Shown here: positions 37,938-48,304 of the stretch, piece by piece
How positions within the stretch are numbered: the stretch's first letter is position 1
Layout of the letters: each line of letters begins with the position of its first letter
Assembly (NCBI GenBank): GCA_018401015.1
Contig: JAGYLP010000002.1
Span: 124,001-188,000, forward strand
Direction of reading: 5' to 3'
From: Bacteroidales bacterium
GTDB taxonomy: Bacteria; Bacteroidota; Bacteroidia; Bacteroidales; M50B96
DNA: 64,000 nt
Position numbers and translations under genes: made by a program
Notes under the pieces: model-generated
The model's database searches: none
Seen by the model: only the letters and a program-made list of their open reading frames with translations
What the model was told of the DNA's origin: nothing

Positions 37938-39134
37938 CTATGGGCGGCGATGCCAGTTGCTCCGGTTTATTTGGATGATGTTCCCCCAATAAGTGTCGAA
38001 TTCGATAAAAATCCGTTTGTCGTTTAAGGCTTCTACCGGGACTCTGGCGAGTGTTCCGTGTTGTGCGAGCGGAGTGCGTCCGTGAAGAATTACTTTTTTA
38101 TTTTGTATGATTTCCACATTAACCATTTCCGGGATTCGGTAAACCAAGCCCTTGTCGGTTGCCAGGGTAGAATCGAGCTGATGATAGAAACTTTCGAGCT
38201 TTTTTACTTCGGTAGTTGGCGTGATTTGGAGGTAAACTATTTCTTCAAACTCAGCTTCCTCTATGGGTAAGAAACCATCTTCTTGTGAAAAGGCAAAAAT
38301 TGGATAGAGCTGAATATTCTGTTGATCAATTGTCAGCGGAGTAATATCTTTTTGTACAGCCAATTTTGTTCGGCTTGTTTCGCCGGTAAAAAGGGGCAAA
38401 TAACTATCTTCCAGCTTATCGAACTCCTTCATAATGGTGCGGAAAGTCTCTCCTTCGGGAAATTCCTCCAGGTCGCCAATGAGCATGGCAAATTTTTCTT
38501 CCCGCATTTCGAGCATGATTTTAGCCAAGTCTTGGGCTTTGTCGCGATTGGTTTTAGTAACATATTCTTTGTTCACCACCGGCACGCGCAGGGTTGTTGA
38601 ATCGGTTTCGATAAGGCGATAAACGGTGTCATTTTTAAGGTATTGTCCTTGGGTTAGCGGGATAAAATCGGTTTGATGATTGGGCTGATTTAACAGAATA
38701 GATTTGCTTTTTGGAACATCCTGCTTTAGCTCGGTCGCCTTAGCATTGTAAGATTGTAGGATTCCTTGATCGTTCAGGCGAATAGATGGAAGTTTATTTT
38801 TCTTACCGGCATCGATTAAATAGAACTGTTCCGAGTCGGGTTCTGCAAAAATGTGAATGGTTATGTTCTCAAGGCTGTACCAGGTACTATCGCGCAGAGG
38901 GACATCGGGCATTCCGAGCAGTTCGTTGGCATAAGGTGCAAAGGGTCCGGTATGATGATGGTGTTTGTTGGCATCGGCTTCCACACGAATAATGTTTTTG
39001 GGGAGAGCATAAACAATTACATCGTTCTCAATGAAATGCTGGTTTGCTTCGTGGAGTGGAATTACTTTGATTCCGCTACAGGATGAAAGTAGAACAAGCG
39101 CCACGATGGCAAGCACGAGATTTTGTTTTCCCAT
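37938..39134 (-). CDS. DUF4831 family lipoprotein
   Basis: Lipobox-like LLSSCSG; YALPKNIIRVEADANK; GPFAPYANELLG; RDKAQDLAKIMLEMREEKFAMLIGDLEEFPEGETFRTIMKEFD. Confidence 0.83.
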   Translation of the reverse strand: MGKQNLVLAIVALVLLSSCSGIKVIPLHEANQHFIENDVIVYALPKNIIRVEADANKHHHHTGPFAPYANELLGMPDVPLRDSTWYSLENITIHIFAEPDSEQFYLIDAGKKNKLPSIRLNDQGILQSYNAKATELKQDVPKSKSILLNQPNHQTDFIPLTQGQYLKNDTVYRLIETDSTTLRVPVVNKEYVTKTNRDKAQDLAKIMLEMREEKFAMLIGDLEEFPEGETFRTIMKEFDKLEDSYLPLFTGETSRTKLAVQKDITPLTIDQQNIQLYPIFAFSQEDGFLPIEEAEFEEIVYLQITPTTEVKKLESFYHQLDSTLATDKGLVYRIPEMVNVEIIQNKKVILHGRTPLAQHGTLARVPVEALNDKRIFIEFDTYWGNIIQINRSNWHRRP

Positions 39135-39195
39135 AAGATTAATTCCTTTGCTGATTGGTAATAATGGGGCTAAGATACCAGAAAATTGCGGGTTA

Positions 39196-40713
39196 CTAGC
39201 AACGCGGGAATTCCTTCAATTCTTTAAACGCTTTCCCGATGCAATCGATAATATCGCCGGCCAGCATGCATTCCGGTTCAATACTATGACAAGCTATATC
39301 GCCGGCACGTCCATGCAGGTAAACGGCTAAACGACTTGCATCGATGCCTGAATATCCTTGTGATAGGAAGGAAATAATCATTCCGGTAAGGACATCGCCT
39401 GAGCCCCCTTTAGCCATTCCCGGATTGCCCGAAGGGTTGAAGTAGCATTTCCCGCCGGGCTCTGCAATCGATGTGTAAGCACCTTTCAGTACGACAATTA
39501 CATCTTTCTGACTGGCAAATTCCATTTGTTTTTGAATTCGTTCATAATGGTTTGCTGCCGGTCCTACTAGCCGTTCGAACTCTTTCAGATGGGGAGTAAG
39601 TATGGTTCCTTTGGGAATTAGATCGATGAGTTCTCGGTTTTCGGCAATAAGGTTGATGGCATCGGCATCGATTACAAGCGGATTAACACATTTGCTCATC
39701 ATGTCGGCAAGAGCTTGCATGGTATGCCGTGTTTTTCCGATTCCCGGTCCTATCCCTACTGCTGAGTAATGTTCGGTAGAAGGAATTTTACTAATCAGCT
39801 TATCGTAACTATCGATGCTTACCATTGCTTCGGGGAGGGAGGTTTGAACTACTTCGTAGCCTAATCGAGGGACGTGAATGGTGAGCAATCCTGTTCCGGT
39901 ACGCAGGCAAGCTTTGCCCGAAAGGATGGCCGCTCCAATTTTTCCATAACCACCGGCTATGAGAAAGGAGTGGCCGAATTTGCCTTTATGGTCGAATCTT
40001 TTTCGCTCTTTCAGGAAGGATCGTAGTGCTTCCGGTTCGGTTAGTTCGTAGGGCGTTTCCAATTGTTTCAGACCCTCCGGGTGCAGCCCGATGGGTAGAA
40101 TTTCCCATTGTCCGACTAGGTTTTCGTTTTCCGGGAATAGGAAGGATAATTTGGGTAATTGAAAACTCAGCGTAAAATCGGCATGGACGATGTGTTGTTT
40201 ACTCGAGCTTACGGGTTGTTCGCTAGCTAACCCGGAAGGGATATCGATGGAAATGATTGGATGCTTCGATTCATTCATGAGTTCGATCAAGGTGCCGTAG
40301 TAGCCTTCCACCGGGCGATTCAATCCTGTTCCAAACAGGGCGTCGATTAAAATGGAGTTAGGTTTTGGATTGAAAGCAGGCTGATTTGAATCGAGAAGGA
40401 TTGTTTCGATGTTTTTGGAAAGCGTTTCTTCTCGGTATCGTGCAGCATCGGGGGAGAATTCTTGCTGCTCGAAGTGGTAGATTCTTACAGGATAATTGGC
40501 CTCCTTGAGTAAGCAGGCTAGCGCGAAGCCATCGCCTCCATTGTTCCCATTTCCGCAAAAGATTTCAAATTCTTGCTGCGCATCATACCGTTTCGTGATC
40601 CAACTAAACAAGGCTTCAGCAGCCCTTTTCATCAGCAAATGCGAAGCGATAGGTTCGTGGGTAATCGTATAAGCGTCGGCTTCTCGGATTTGCGCGGAAC
40701 TAAGAATTTTCAT
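39196..40713 (-). CDS. nnr: Bifunctional NAD(P)H-hydrate epimerase / ADP-dependent dehydratase
   Basis: YjeF_N FCGNGNNGGDGFALA; IDALFGTGL; dehydratase AVGIGPGIGKT; NPGMAKGGSGDVLTGMI. Confidence 0.95.
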   Translation of the reverse strand: MKILSSAQIREADAYTITHEPIASHLLMKRAAEALFSWITKRYDAQQEFEIFCGNGNNGGDGFALACLLKEANYPVRIYHFEQQEFSPDAARYREETLSKNIETILLDSNQPAFNPKPNSILIDALFGTGLNRPVEGYYGTLIELMNESKHPIISIDIPSGLASEQPVSSSKQHIVHADFTLSFQLPKLSFLFPENENLVGQWEILPIGLHPEGLKQLETPYELTEPEALRSFLKERKRFDHKGKFGHSFLIAGGYGKIGAAILSGKACLRTGTGLLTIHVPRLGYEVVQTSLPEAMVSIDSYDKLISKIPSTEHYSAVGIGPGIGKTRHTMQALADMMSKCVNPLVIDADAINLIAENRELIDLIPKGTILTPHLKEFERLVGPAANHYERIQKQMEFASQKDVIVVLKGAYTSIAEPGGKCYFNPSGNPGMAKGGSGDVLTGMIISFLSQGYSGIDASRLAVYLHGRAGDIACHSIEPECMLAGDIIDCIGKAFKELKEFPRC

Positions 40714-41095
40714 GCTTTTGTAAGGGTTTTAAGTTACAATAAAAAGCTTCCTGAAAGGGACGATTTATCTTTCGAACAATCATCAAAAGTATGGAAACCT
40801 TTTGGAACATCCCATGACATTTCCTAGGATAAGGTTAGGATGTTCGAGCCGGTTTCCGATTAGCAAGAGGGAAAAGACAGGTCTCTATTCCTCCAGAACA
40901 GCTAACAAACGGACTGGTAGTCCAAATTGTTTAGAGTGAGGGAGTTTTTAATGCGAATCGAAGCAAGATTAGGATGAAATCGGTTGAATAGTGAGGGTTT
41001 TGATAGCAAAAAAAACAGCAAAAACAAGGGTGAATGGACCTCAAAAAATTGTTATTCAAAATCTTCTGCACCTGACCCTTATTCAAAAACCTTTC

Positions 41096-41103
41096 TATAT
41101 TTG
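41096..41103 (+). promoter_or_regulatory. Bacteroidota -7-like element for the POT transporter
   Basis: TATATTTG, 41 nt upstream of ATG. Confidence 0.42.
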
Positions 41104-41143
41104 TCAGGCAATTCAAAAAATTTAACTTTTAAAATTAGAATTT

Positions 41144-42676
41144 ATGTTTAAAGGACATCCAAAAGGGCTAATTGCTGCGGCTTTAGCAAATATGGGCGAG
41201 CGATTTGGTTTTTATACCATGATGGCGATATTGGCCTTATTTATTCAAGCAAAATTTGGTTTGAGTGGAACCAATACCGGTTACATTTATGCGACCTTCT
41301 ACGCTTTGATTTACATTTTAGCCTTGGTGGGAGGGGTGATTGCCGACCGCACCCGTAACTACAAGGGAACTATTATGGTAGGTCTTATTACCATGGCTCT
41401 GGGATATCTTTTAATGTCGATTCCTTCGCAAACACCCGTACCGGAAGATAAAAAGACCCTCATGTTGGTACTTACCCTTTTTGCCTTGTTTGTAATTGCC
41501 TTTGGTAACGGATTGTTCAAAGGGAACCTGCAAGCTTTGGTTGGGCAGATGTACGATAACTTGAACGACGATAAGAAGCGGGATTCCGGCTTCTCTATTT
41601 TCTATATGTTCATTAATGTAGGTGCCATTTTCGCTCCTTTTACCGCTGTTGGCGTTCGTAACTGGTGGTTAGAGCACAATGGATTTGAATATAATTCCGA
41701 CCTGCCTGCATTGTGTCATTCATATCTCAACGGAACCATTGAGGCTAATGCCAGTGCCTCTCTTCAAACCCTTGCTGATAAAGTAAGCGGAAGTCCGGTA
41801 AGTAACCTGAATGCCTTTGCCAATGAATACTTGAATGTTTTCGCTACCGGATTCCACTACGCTTTTGCGGTTGCAATTTTTGCTATGGCGATTTCCTTTG
41901 TGGTTTACATGGTAAACAAGAAATTCTTCCCGGATCCTAAAAATCATCATGCTGAAACAAATGCCGATGGAAGTAAAGTCATTGCTATGGATCCAGCCGA
42001 AGTTCGTCAACGGATGTATGCTTTGTTCGCTGTATTCGGAATCGTTATTTTCTTTTGGTTCTCTTTCCATCAAAATGGATTGACCTTAACCTATTTTGCC
42101 CGTGACTACACTTTATTGAAGATTGGAAGTTGGGATATTTCAGCTGAGATTTTTCAGTCGATGAATCCGTTCTTTGTGGTCTTCTTAACACCGGTGATTG
42201 TGGGAATTTTCGGGTATCTGAATGCCCGAGGGAAAGAACCATCAACACCTCGCAAGATTGCTATCGGTATGTTCATTGCTGCCTTAGGTTTCGTAGTGAT
42301 GGCTCTTGGATCTGTCGGAGTTCCTAATTATTCTGAGATTAATCCTGAATTGGGCGGTAGTCCACTAGCCGAGGCTCAGCGAGTAACTCCTTACTTACTC
42401 ATGGGAACTTATTTCATTTTAACGGTAGCTGAACTCTTTATATCTCCACTTGGAATTTCTTTTGTATCGAAGGTTGCTCCTCCACAATATCAGGGAGTTA
42501 TGCAGGGAGGTTGGCTCGGAGCCACTGCATTGGGTAACCAGCTGTTGTTCATCGGTGCAATCCTCTACGAATCGGTGCCAATTTGGGCTACCTGGAGTAT
42601 TTTCGTGGTAGCTTGTATCATTTCCATGGGAACCATGTTGTTTATGGTGAAGTGGTTAGAGCGTATCGCCAAATAG
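41144..42676 (+). CDS. Proton-dependent oligopeptide (POT/PTR2) family MFS transporter
   Basis: ALANMGERFGFYTMMAILALFIQ; GGVIADR; KGNLQALVGQMYD; FSIFYMFINVGA; multiple TM segments. Confidence 0.93.
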   Translation: MFKGHPKGLIAAALANMGERFGFYTMMAILALFIQAKFGLSGTNTGYIYATFYALIYILALVGGVIADRTRNYKGTIMVGLITMALGYLLMSIPSQTPVPEDKKTLMLVLTLFALFVIAFGNGLFKGNLQALVGQMYDNLNDDKKRDSGFSIFYMFINVGAIFAPFTAVGVRNWWLEHNGFEYNSDLPALCHSYLNGTIEANASASLQTLADKVSGSPVSNLNAFANEYLNVFATGFHYAFAVAIFAMAISFVVYMVNKKFFPDPKNHHAETNADGSKVIAMDPAEVRQRMYALFAVFGIVIFFWFSFHQNGLTLTYFARDYTLLKIGSWDISAEIFQSMNPFFVVFLTPVIVGIFGYLNARGKEPSTPRKIAIGMFIAALGFVVMALGSVGVPNYSEINPELGGSPLAEAQRVTPYLLMGTYFILTVAELFISPLGISFVSKVAPPQYQGVMQGGWLGATALGNQLLFIGAILYESVPIWATWSIFVVACIISMGTMLFMVKWLERIAK

Positions 42677-42695
42677 TTTTAAAAGTATATGGATT

Positions 42696-42731
42696 AAAAA
42701 AGGCTGATGCAACCCTGTATCAGCCTTTTTT
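42696..42731 (+). terminator. Intrinsic terminator after POT transporter
   Basis: aaaaaGGCTGATgcaaccctgtATCAGCCtttttt. Confidence 0.85.
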
Positions 42732-42803
42732 ATTCGAAACTTCCTTGACTACTTTTTGTTAAGAGGAAAACAACATTTAGCATGAACCTTATCGTATTGA
42801 AAG

Positions 42804-43163
42804 ATGGCTTATCAGTATATCAACCTGGAGTATTTGTATAAACATTCCAATGGAAAGATGGATGTTGTGGCTCACATGCTGCACCTGTCCAAGCTCAATG
42901 TGCAGATGTACCGCAAGGAAATGATTGAGTACTTTGTAAATGCAAGTTGGTACAAACTTGCCGAGACGGCTTTTTGGGCCAAACAAAAGTTACCTTTAGT
43001 CGGATTAGTTGATTTTTCGGCTAAAATGAATGAATTAGAGAAACTTACGCATAAAGGGGAGGACGTAGAGGCAATAGAGAAAATTATTCGTGAGTTCGAC
43101 GAAGCAGCTCCCAAGATTATTGAAGAGCTCGAAGAGGAATTACAGAAACTGATTTTAGAGTAA
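42804..43163 (+). CDS. Small helical protein, possibly degenerate Hpt-domain-like
   Basis: 119 aa, all-helical pattern; YKLAETAFWAKQKLPLVGLVDFSAKMNELEKLTHKGED resembles Hpt helix spacing but the phospho-His position is not His. Confidence 0.6.
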   Translation: MAYQYINLEYLYKHSNGKMDVVAHMLHLSKLNVQMYRKEMIEYFVNASWYKLAETAFWAKQKLPLVGLVDFSAKMNELEKLTHKGEDVEAIEKIIREFDEAAPKIIEELEEELQKLILE

Positions 43164-43267
43164 TCCTATATATCCTACCATTAGAAAAAACGGAATCTAA
43201 AGGTATCTCCTTTTGTTTCCTTAATTTTCGGGCTAATGAATTCAGTCTAAGCTGCATTTCCTCCAAG

Positions 43268-43313
43268 AAAAAAGCGAAAGTCCTCTTCGAAAAAGAGGGC
43301 TTTCGCTTTTTTT
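43268..43313. terminator. Strong bidirectional intrinsic terminator
   Basis: aaaaaagcgaaagtcctc-ttcgaaaaa-gagggctttcgctttttt, between convergent 42804 CDS and aspS. Confidence 0.9.
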
Positions 43314-43329
43314 GGTATGACGGTGAGTT

Positions 43330-45075
43330 TTACTTCAATCGAAGCTCCAGCTCGTCGAGTTGATCGATTGCGATAGGCGATGGGGCATCGATCATTACAT
43401 CGCGACCGGCGTTGTTTTTTGGGAATGCGATTACGTCGCGAATTGAATCGTTACCGGCAAAGAGCGAAACCAATCGGTCGAAGCCAAAGGCAACCCCAGC
43501 ATGTGGTGGCGCACCGTACTTGAAAGCATTCATCAGGAAGCCGAACTGAGCTTGAGCTTCTTCGTGAGTAAAGCCGAGAATCGTGAACATTTCTTGCTGA
43601 AGCCGATCGTCGAAGATTCGCACCGAACCCCCACCAATTTCCACTCCGTTGATTACCAGATCGTAGGCATTAGCGCGAACGGCAGCGGGATTGCCGGCAA
43701 GGAGCTCAATGTCTTCCGGTTTGGGAGCGGTGAAAGGATGGTGCATGGCATAATAGCGTTGCGTTTCATCGTCGAATTCGAGTAAAGGAAAATCGACGAC
43801 CCAGAGTGGAGCAAACTGTTTTTTATCGCGTAAGCCAAGTTGATCGGCCATATGCAAGCGCAGTTCCGACAGTTGGGGTAAGGTTTTTTTCTTCTCACCA
43901 GCCATTACGAGGAGTAAGTCGCCGGGTTTTGCCTGCATTTGTTCTGCCCATTTAGCTAAAGCTTCGGGTTGATAAAATTTATCGACTGATGATTTAAAGC
44001 TTCCATCGGCTCCGTATTTTACATAGACCAAGCCTTTGGCTCCGATTTGCGGACGTTGAACGAATTTGGTGAGTTGGTCGAGTTCTTTTCTGCTGTATTC
44101 GGAGCAGTTAGGCGCAACGATTCCACCAACGTATTCGGCACTTTCAAATACAGGAAAATCGTAACCTTTCGTGAGTTCGGTTAGTTCGACGAATTCCATT
44201 CCAAAACGTAAGTCGGGTTTATCGCTCCCATAGCGATTCATAGCCGTTTGGTAGTCCATGCGTGGAAACTCGCCATTGAGTTCGACCCCTTTAATGGTTC
44301 GGAACAAATGCTTGGTGAGTCCTTCGAAGGTTTGCAAAATATCTTCTTGTTCTACGAAAGCCATTTCACAATCGATTTGGGTAAATTCCGGTTGTCTGTC
44401 GGCGCGAAGATCTTCGTCGCGGAAGCACTTCACAATTTGAAAATAGCGGTCGTAACCCGAAACCATCAGGAGTTGTTTGAATACTTGCGGGCTTTGAGGT
44501 AAGGCATAGAATTCACCGGGATTCATCCGCGAGGGGACCACAAAATCGCGTGCTCCTTCGGGAGTTGATTTAATGAGTACCGGCGTTTCCACTTCGAGAA
44601 ATTCTTGACCATCGAGGTATTTTCGAATTTCCTGAGCCATTTTATGACGCAGAATCAGGTTGTTCTTCACCGGATTCCGTCGCAAGTCAAGGTAGCGATA
44701 CTTCATGCGCAGCTCATCGCCCCCATCCGATTCATCTTCGATGGTAAAAGGAGGAACTTCCGATTTGTTGAGGATGTTTAATTCGTTTACAATGAGTTCG
44801 ATGTCGCCTGTGGGGAGGTTCGGGTTTTTATTACTTCTTTCCTGAACAATGCCTTTTATTTGGAGGACAAATTCTCTCCCTAATTTTTTAGCTTTCTCGA
44901 AGAGTTCGGGTTGCTTTTCCTGGTCGAAAACCAACTGAGTGATACCATATCGATCGCGTAAATCGATGAAGGTCATTCCACCAAAATTTCTGATTCGTTG
45001 GATCCATCCGCTGAGAGTAACCTGATTCCCTTGATTCGTAATGCGTAATTCGCCGCACGTGTGAGTTCTGTACAT
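43330..45075 (-). CDS. aspS: Aspartyl-tRNA synthetase
   Basis: [79 protein letters not shown]. Confidence 0.97.
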   Translation of the reverse strand: MYRTHTCGELRITNQGNQVTLSGWIQRIRNFGGMTFIDLRDRYGITQLVFDQEKQPELFEKAKKLGREFVLQIKGIVQERSNKNPNLPTGDIELIVNELNILNKSEVPPFTIEDESDGGDELRMKYRYLDLRRNPVKNNLILRHKMAQEIRKYLDGQEFLEVETPVLIKSTPEGARDFVVPSRMNPGEFYALPQSPQVFKQLLMVSGYDRYFQIVKCFRDEDLRADRQPEFTQIDCEMAFVEQEDILQTFEGLTKHLFRTIKGVELNGEFPRMDYQTAMNRYGSDKPDLRFGMEFVELTELTKGYDFPVFESAEYVGGIVAPNCSEYSRKELDQLTKFVQRPQIGAKGLVYVKYGADGSFKSSVDKFYQPEALAKWAEQMQAKPGDLLLVMAGEKKKTLPQLSELRLHMADQLGLRDKKQFAPLWVVDFPLLEFDDETQRYYAMHHPFTAPKPEDIELLAGNPAAVRANAYDLVINGVEIGGGSVRIFDDRLQQEMFTILGFTHEEAQAQFGFLMNAFKYGAPPHAGVAFGFDRLVSLFAGNDSIRDVIAFPKNNAGRDVMIDAPSPIAIDQLDELELRLK

Positions 45076-45338
45076 GAGTTGAAAATTTTAGGGCGAAAAT
45101 AAAGGAATTTGTGAAGAATAGTTGTTTCGTTGCGAGGGCATTTCGGTGATTGTTTTAAAAAAATCCCGATGAAGGGAATAGTGCCTGTTCAGGCGGTTAA
45201 AAATGCTTAAATTGGGTGCTTTTTGGCAGCCAAAAGGGCGTTAGTTTGTCTTGGGCTTATAATTTTGAGCGTTTCAAAATTCTTTGTAGTAAAGCAATTG
45301 AATTCAATTCATTAAAAGCAGTTTAAATCCAATTACTC

Positions 45339-46766
45339 ATGAGAAAAAACATCTTAACGATCGCTCTTTCCTTCCTGGCAATCATGGTTTTTAGCCTAGT
45401 CAGAGGTCAGGGGTATGATATCGAAGTGAAAATCAAGAATTTCGGGAGTCAGGAAATTTATATGGGTCATTATTTTGCCGATAAAACCTATGTAAAAGAT
45501 ACCGTTCAAACGAATGCCGAAGGGGTAGCTCATTTTAAAGGAGACAAGCCCTTGGAGGGAGGAATTTACTTTGTGGTATTGCCAACCAAAACCATAGCGT
45601 GGGAGTTTTTAGTCACCGACGATCAGCAGTTTGCGATGCACACCGATTCGGAAGATTACATAGGGATGTTGCAGTCGATTGGACATGTGGAGAATCAGAA
45701 GTTTTTCGAATACAGTCGGTTCATGCGCGACCGGAACAAAGAGATGGGTCAGTTCCAGGAAACCTACAAGACCGCAACTGGAGCTGAGAAAGAAGCAGTG
45801 AAAGGCAAAATAGAAGATTTACAAAAGCGAGTTCAAAAGCAATGGGATAGTTACATCGCCCAAAATCCCGGAACTTTTTTCGCCAATCTGATTAAGGCTC
45901 AAAAATATCCGGAGGTGCCTGAATTTACCGTACCCGATCATATTGCCAATAAAGACTCTGTGCTGCAGGTTAAACGCTATTATTACAATAAAAACCATTG
46001 GTTCGATAATATCGATTTTACCGATGCTCGTCTGCTTCGTACTTCTTACGTTTACAGTCGCTTACAAACCTTCTTTAACCAAATGGTTTTCGACCCGGAT
46101 ACGGTGATTGCCGAAGGGGAAAAAATTATTAAGCGGTCGGAGCCAAGTCCGGAGATGTTCCGGTATATCGTTGAATACATGCTGAATTTGAATTACGAAA
46201 CGAAACGAATGGGCATGGATAAAGTGCTGGTGCACATCGGTGAAGAGTATTATTTATCCGGTCGTGCTCATTGGGTAGAGGAAGAAAGGCTGGAGAAAAT
46301 TAAGGATCGTGTGATGAAAGTGCGTCCTAATTTGCTGGGAACAAAGGTAAAAGACATGAAGTTTGTGACGCTCGATAATTCGATAGTCAATTTATATACC
46401 CTCACTACCGATTATACGGTTTTGGCCTTTTGGGAGCCTAACTGCGGCCACTGCAAAAAAACCATCCCTAAGCTTCACGATATTTATACTGATTTGAAAT
46501 GGAATCAGGATAAAAGCATCGAAGTGATGGCTGTTTTTACTCAGGTGAAGGAATACGATGAGTGGAAAGAATTTGTCGAGGAGAAGGGTATGACCGATTG
46601 GGTGAATGCCTACGATCCTTATGGATGGAGTGGCTTCCGCGACCAATTCGACATTTATTCTACACCGACGGTGTATTTGTTGAATAAGAACAAAGAGATT
46701 ATAGCGAAACGAATTGATGTAGAGCGCATTGCCGAGTTTATCGAAAATTACGAAAGCATAAAGTAA
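45339..46766 (+). CDS. TlpA-like thioredoxin-domain protein with DUF4369/DUF5106-like N-terminal region
   Basis: Signal peptide; C-terminal TVLAFWEPNCGHCKKTIPKLHDIY; STPTVYLLNKNKEII. Confidence 0.85.
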   Translation: MRKNILTIALSFLAIMVFSLVRGQGYDIEVKIKNFGSQEIYMGHYFADKTYVKDTVQTNAEGVAHFKGDKPLEGGIYFVVLPTKTIAWEFLVTDDQQFAMHTDSEDYIGMLQSIGHVENQKFFEYSRFMRDRNKEMGQFQETYKTATGAEKEAVKGKIEDLQKRVQKQWDSYIAQNPGTFFANLIKAQKYPEVPEFTVPDHIANKDSVLQVKRYYYNKNHWFDNIDFTDARLLRTSYVYSRLQTFFNQMVFDPDTVIAEGEKIIKRSEPSPEMFRYIVEYMLNLNYETKRMGMDKVLVHIGEEYYLSGRAHWVEEERLEKIKDRVMKVRPNLLGTKVKDMKFVTLDNSIVNLYTLTTDYTVLAFWEPNCGHCKKTIPKLHDIYTDLKWNQDKSIEVMAVFTQVKEYDEWKEFVEEKGMTDWVNAYDPYGWSGFRDQFDIYSTPTVYLLNKNKEIIAKRIDVERIAEFIENYESIK

Positions 46767-47195
46767 TTGGTGTTGAGCGATTCCGTAAAAAGTATTCAGC
46801 GATTAAACGACCTCTGTGCTCAGAGCCTGGTGAGTCATTTGCAAATGGAGTTTTTTCTCGATAATTCGGGAATGCCAGCCTTGAAAATGCCCGTTGGGTT
46901 GGCTCAAAAACAACCTTTTGGCCAGTTGCATGGTGGGGCGTCGCTCGCAATGGCCGAGACGTTGGCTGGAGCCGCGAGTATGTGGTTGCTCGATTCCAAT
47001 CAGGTAGCTATGGGAGTGCAAGTGAATGCTAATCACGTTCAGTGGGTCGATCAAGGATGGGTTTTTGCTTATGCCAGGGCTATCGTTTTGAAAACAAATT
47101 GGCATTTGTGGGACATTACCATTCAAGATGAATTGGATCGAATAATCTCGGTTGTTCGAATTCAAAATCGAATTGTGGATAAAGTAAGCGAATGA
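46767..47195 (+). CDS. menI: Hotdog-fold thioesterase, probable DHNA-CoA hydrolase
   Basis: QPFGQLHGGASLAMAETLAGAASMWLL; NANHVQWVDQGWVFAYARAIVLKTNWHLWDI; first gene of the men cluster. Non-ATG start (TTG/GTG), exact start uncertain. Confidence 0.82.
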   Translation: MVLSDSVKSIQRLNDLCAQSLVSHLQMEFFLDNSGMPALKMPVGLAQKQPFGQLHGGASLAMAETLAGAASMWLLDSNQVAMGVQVNANHVQWVDQGWVFAYARAIVLKTNWHLWDITIQDELDRIISVVRIQNRIVDKVSE

Positions 47196-48304
47196 ATCTT
47201 TCGGACTTTTTAAACTCTTGTGTCAACGGCGGAATTGCTTTTGCCAGTGTAAAAGAACCCGGTAAAAAGGTTTATACCATTCCGTCGGAACTCAGTCAGG
47301 TTCATTCTGTGAACGATGAAACGCTGCGACAGGTTGAGCAAGGATTTCTGGTTGCTCCCTTTAAGCCCGGAGATCAAAAATGGTTGATTCCGATTGACCA
47401 TTTGCACGAAGGGAATTTCATTCCCGATACCCTCCTTCAAAGGCTGAAAAAGGATCGAAGCCTTGTGCCTTTTCAGAAGAATCCATTTGATTCGACGCAT
47501 TTTCCTGAGTATGCTGCTCAGTTTAAGCTTTTTCATCAATCTTTAACCAGCGGAGAACTAAGCAAAGTGGTATCGTCGCGACGAACGCTGCTAGAGCCTT
47601 TGCCGGAACCGGATGATTATCCGCTTTTGTTTGAATCGTTGATGCAAAACTATCCTTTTGCTTTTGTGTATTGGATTCATATACCGGGAGTTATGTCCTT
47701 TATGGGAGCCAGTCCGGAGGTGTTGTTAGAATGGGCCAATGGTGAAGGACATACCATGTCGCTAGCCGGGACAATGCCAGTGGATTCACCCATGCTGTGG
47801 GGTGAGAAGGAGCGTGAAGAGCAGGCTATTGTGAGCCGTTACATTCAAACCATTTTACAAGAAGAAAACTTGTCGGTAACGGTTTTTCCGACCGAGGATA
47901 AGATTGCAGGCCGAATTAAGCATTTATGCACTCGCTATCGTTTTCCATTGCCCTCGGAGCGATTTCTTGACTTAGCCTTACGATTGCATCCTACTCCTGC
48001 TATTGCCGGGATTCCCATGACGGAGGCAGTAAAGTTGATCGAGGAGGTAGAGCATCAATCTCGTCGATTCTACGCCGGATTTGCCGGGTTATTGCGCTTG
48101 CCTGTTCAGGGTAGTTTATTTGTAAGTTTGCGCTCGATGGAGATTTTTTCCGATGCTCTGGTCTTATATACCGGAGGAGGTCTCACGGTAGATTCTCAGT
48201 TAGAGAAGGAGTGGGAGGAGACCGAGCGAAAGGCTGAAACCTTATTGTCGATTATTGAAAAAATTAGGAAATTCGCACGAAAAGAAGCACATGACCAGCG
48301 ATAA
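47192..48304 (+). CDS. menF: Isochorismate synthase
   Basis: KVVSSRRTLLEP; FMGASPEVLLEW; LAGTMP; RLHPTPAIAGIPMTEA; FYAGFAGLL. Confidence 0.92.
   Translation: MNLSDFLNSCVNGGIAFASVKEPGKKVYTIPSELSQVHSVNDETLRQVEQGFLVAPFKPGDQKWLIPIDHLHEGNFIPDTLLQRLKKDRSLVPFQKNPFDSTHFPEYAAQFKLFHQSLTSGELSKVVSSRRTLLEPLPEPDDYPLLFESLMQNYPFAFVYWIHIPGVMSFMGASPEVLLEWANGEGHTMSLAGTMPVDSPMLWGEKEREEQAIVSRYIQTILQEENLSVTVFPTEDKIAGRIKHLCTRYRFPLPSERFLDLALRLHPTPAIAGIPMTEAVKLIEEVEHQSRRFYAGFAGLLRLPVQGSLFVSLRSMEIFSDALVLYTGGGLTVDSQLEKEWEETERKAETLLSIIEKIRKFARKEAHDQR

Noticed and set aside
40730-41140. 400-bp intergenic region considered for a riboswitch or ncRNA
   Set aside because: I found no recognisable riboswitch core or strong structured element; only promoter-like and AT-rich repeats.
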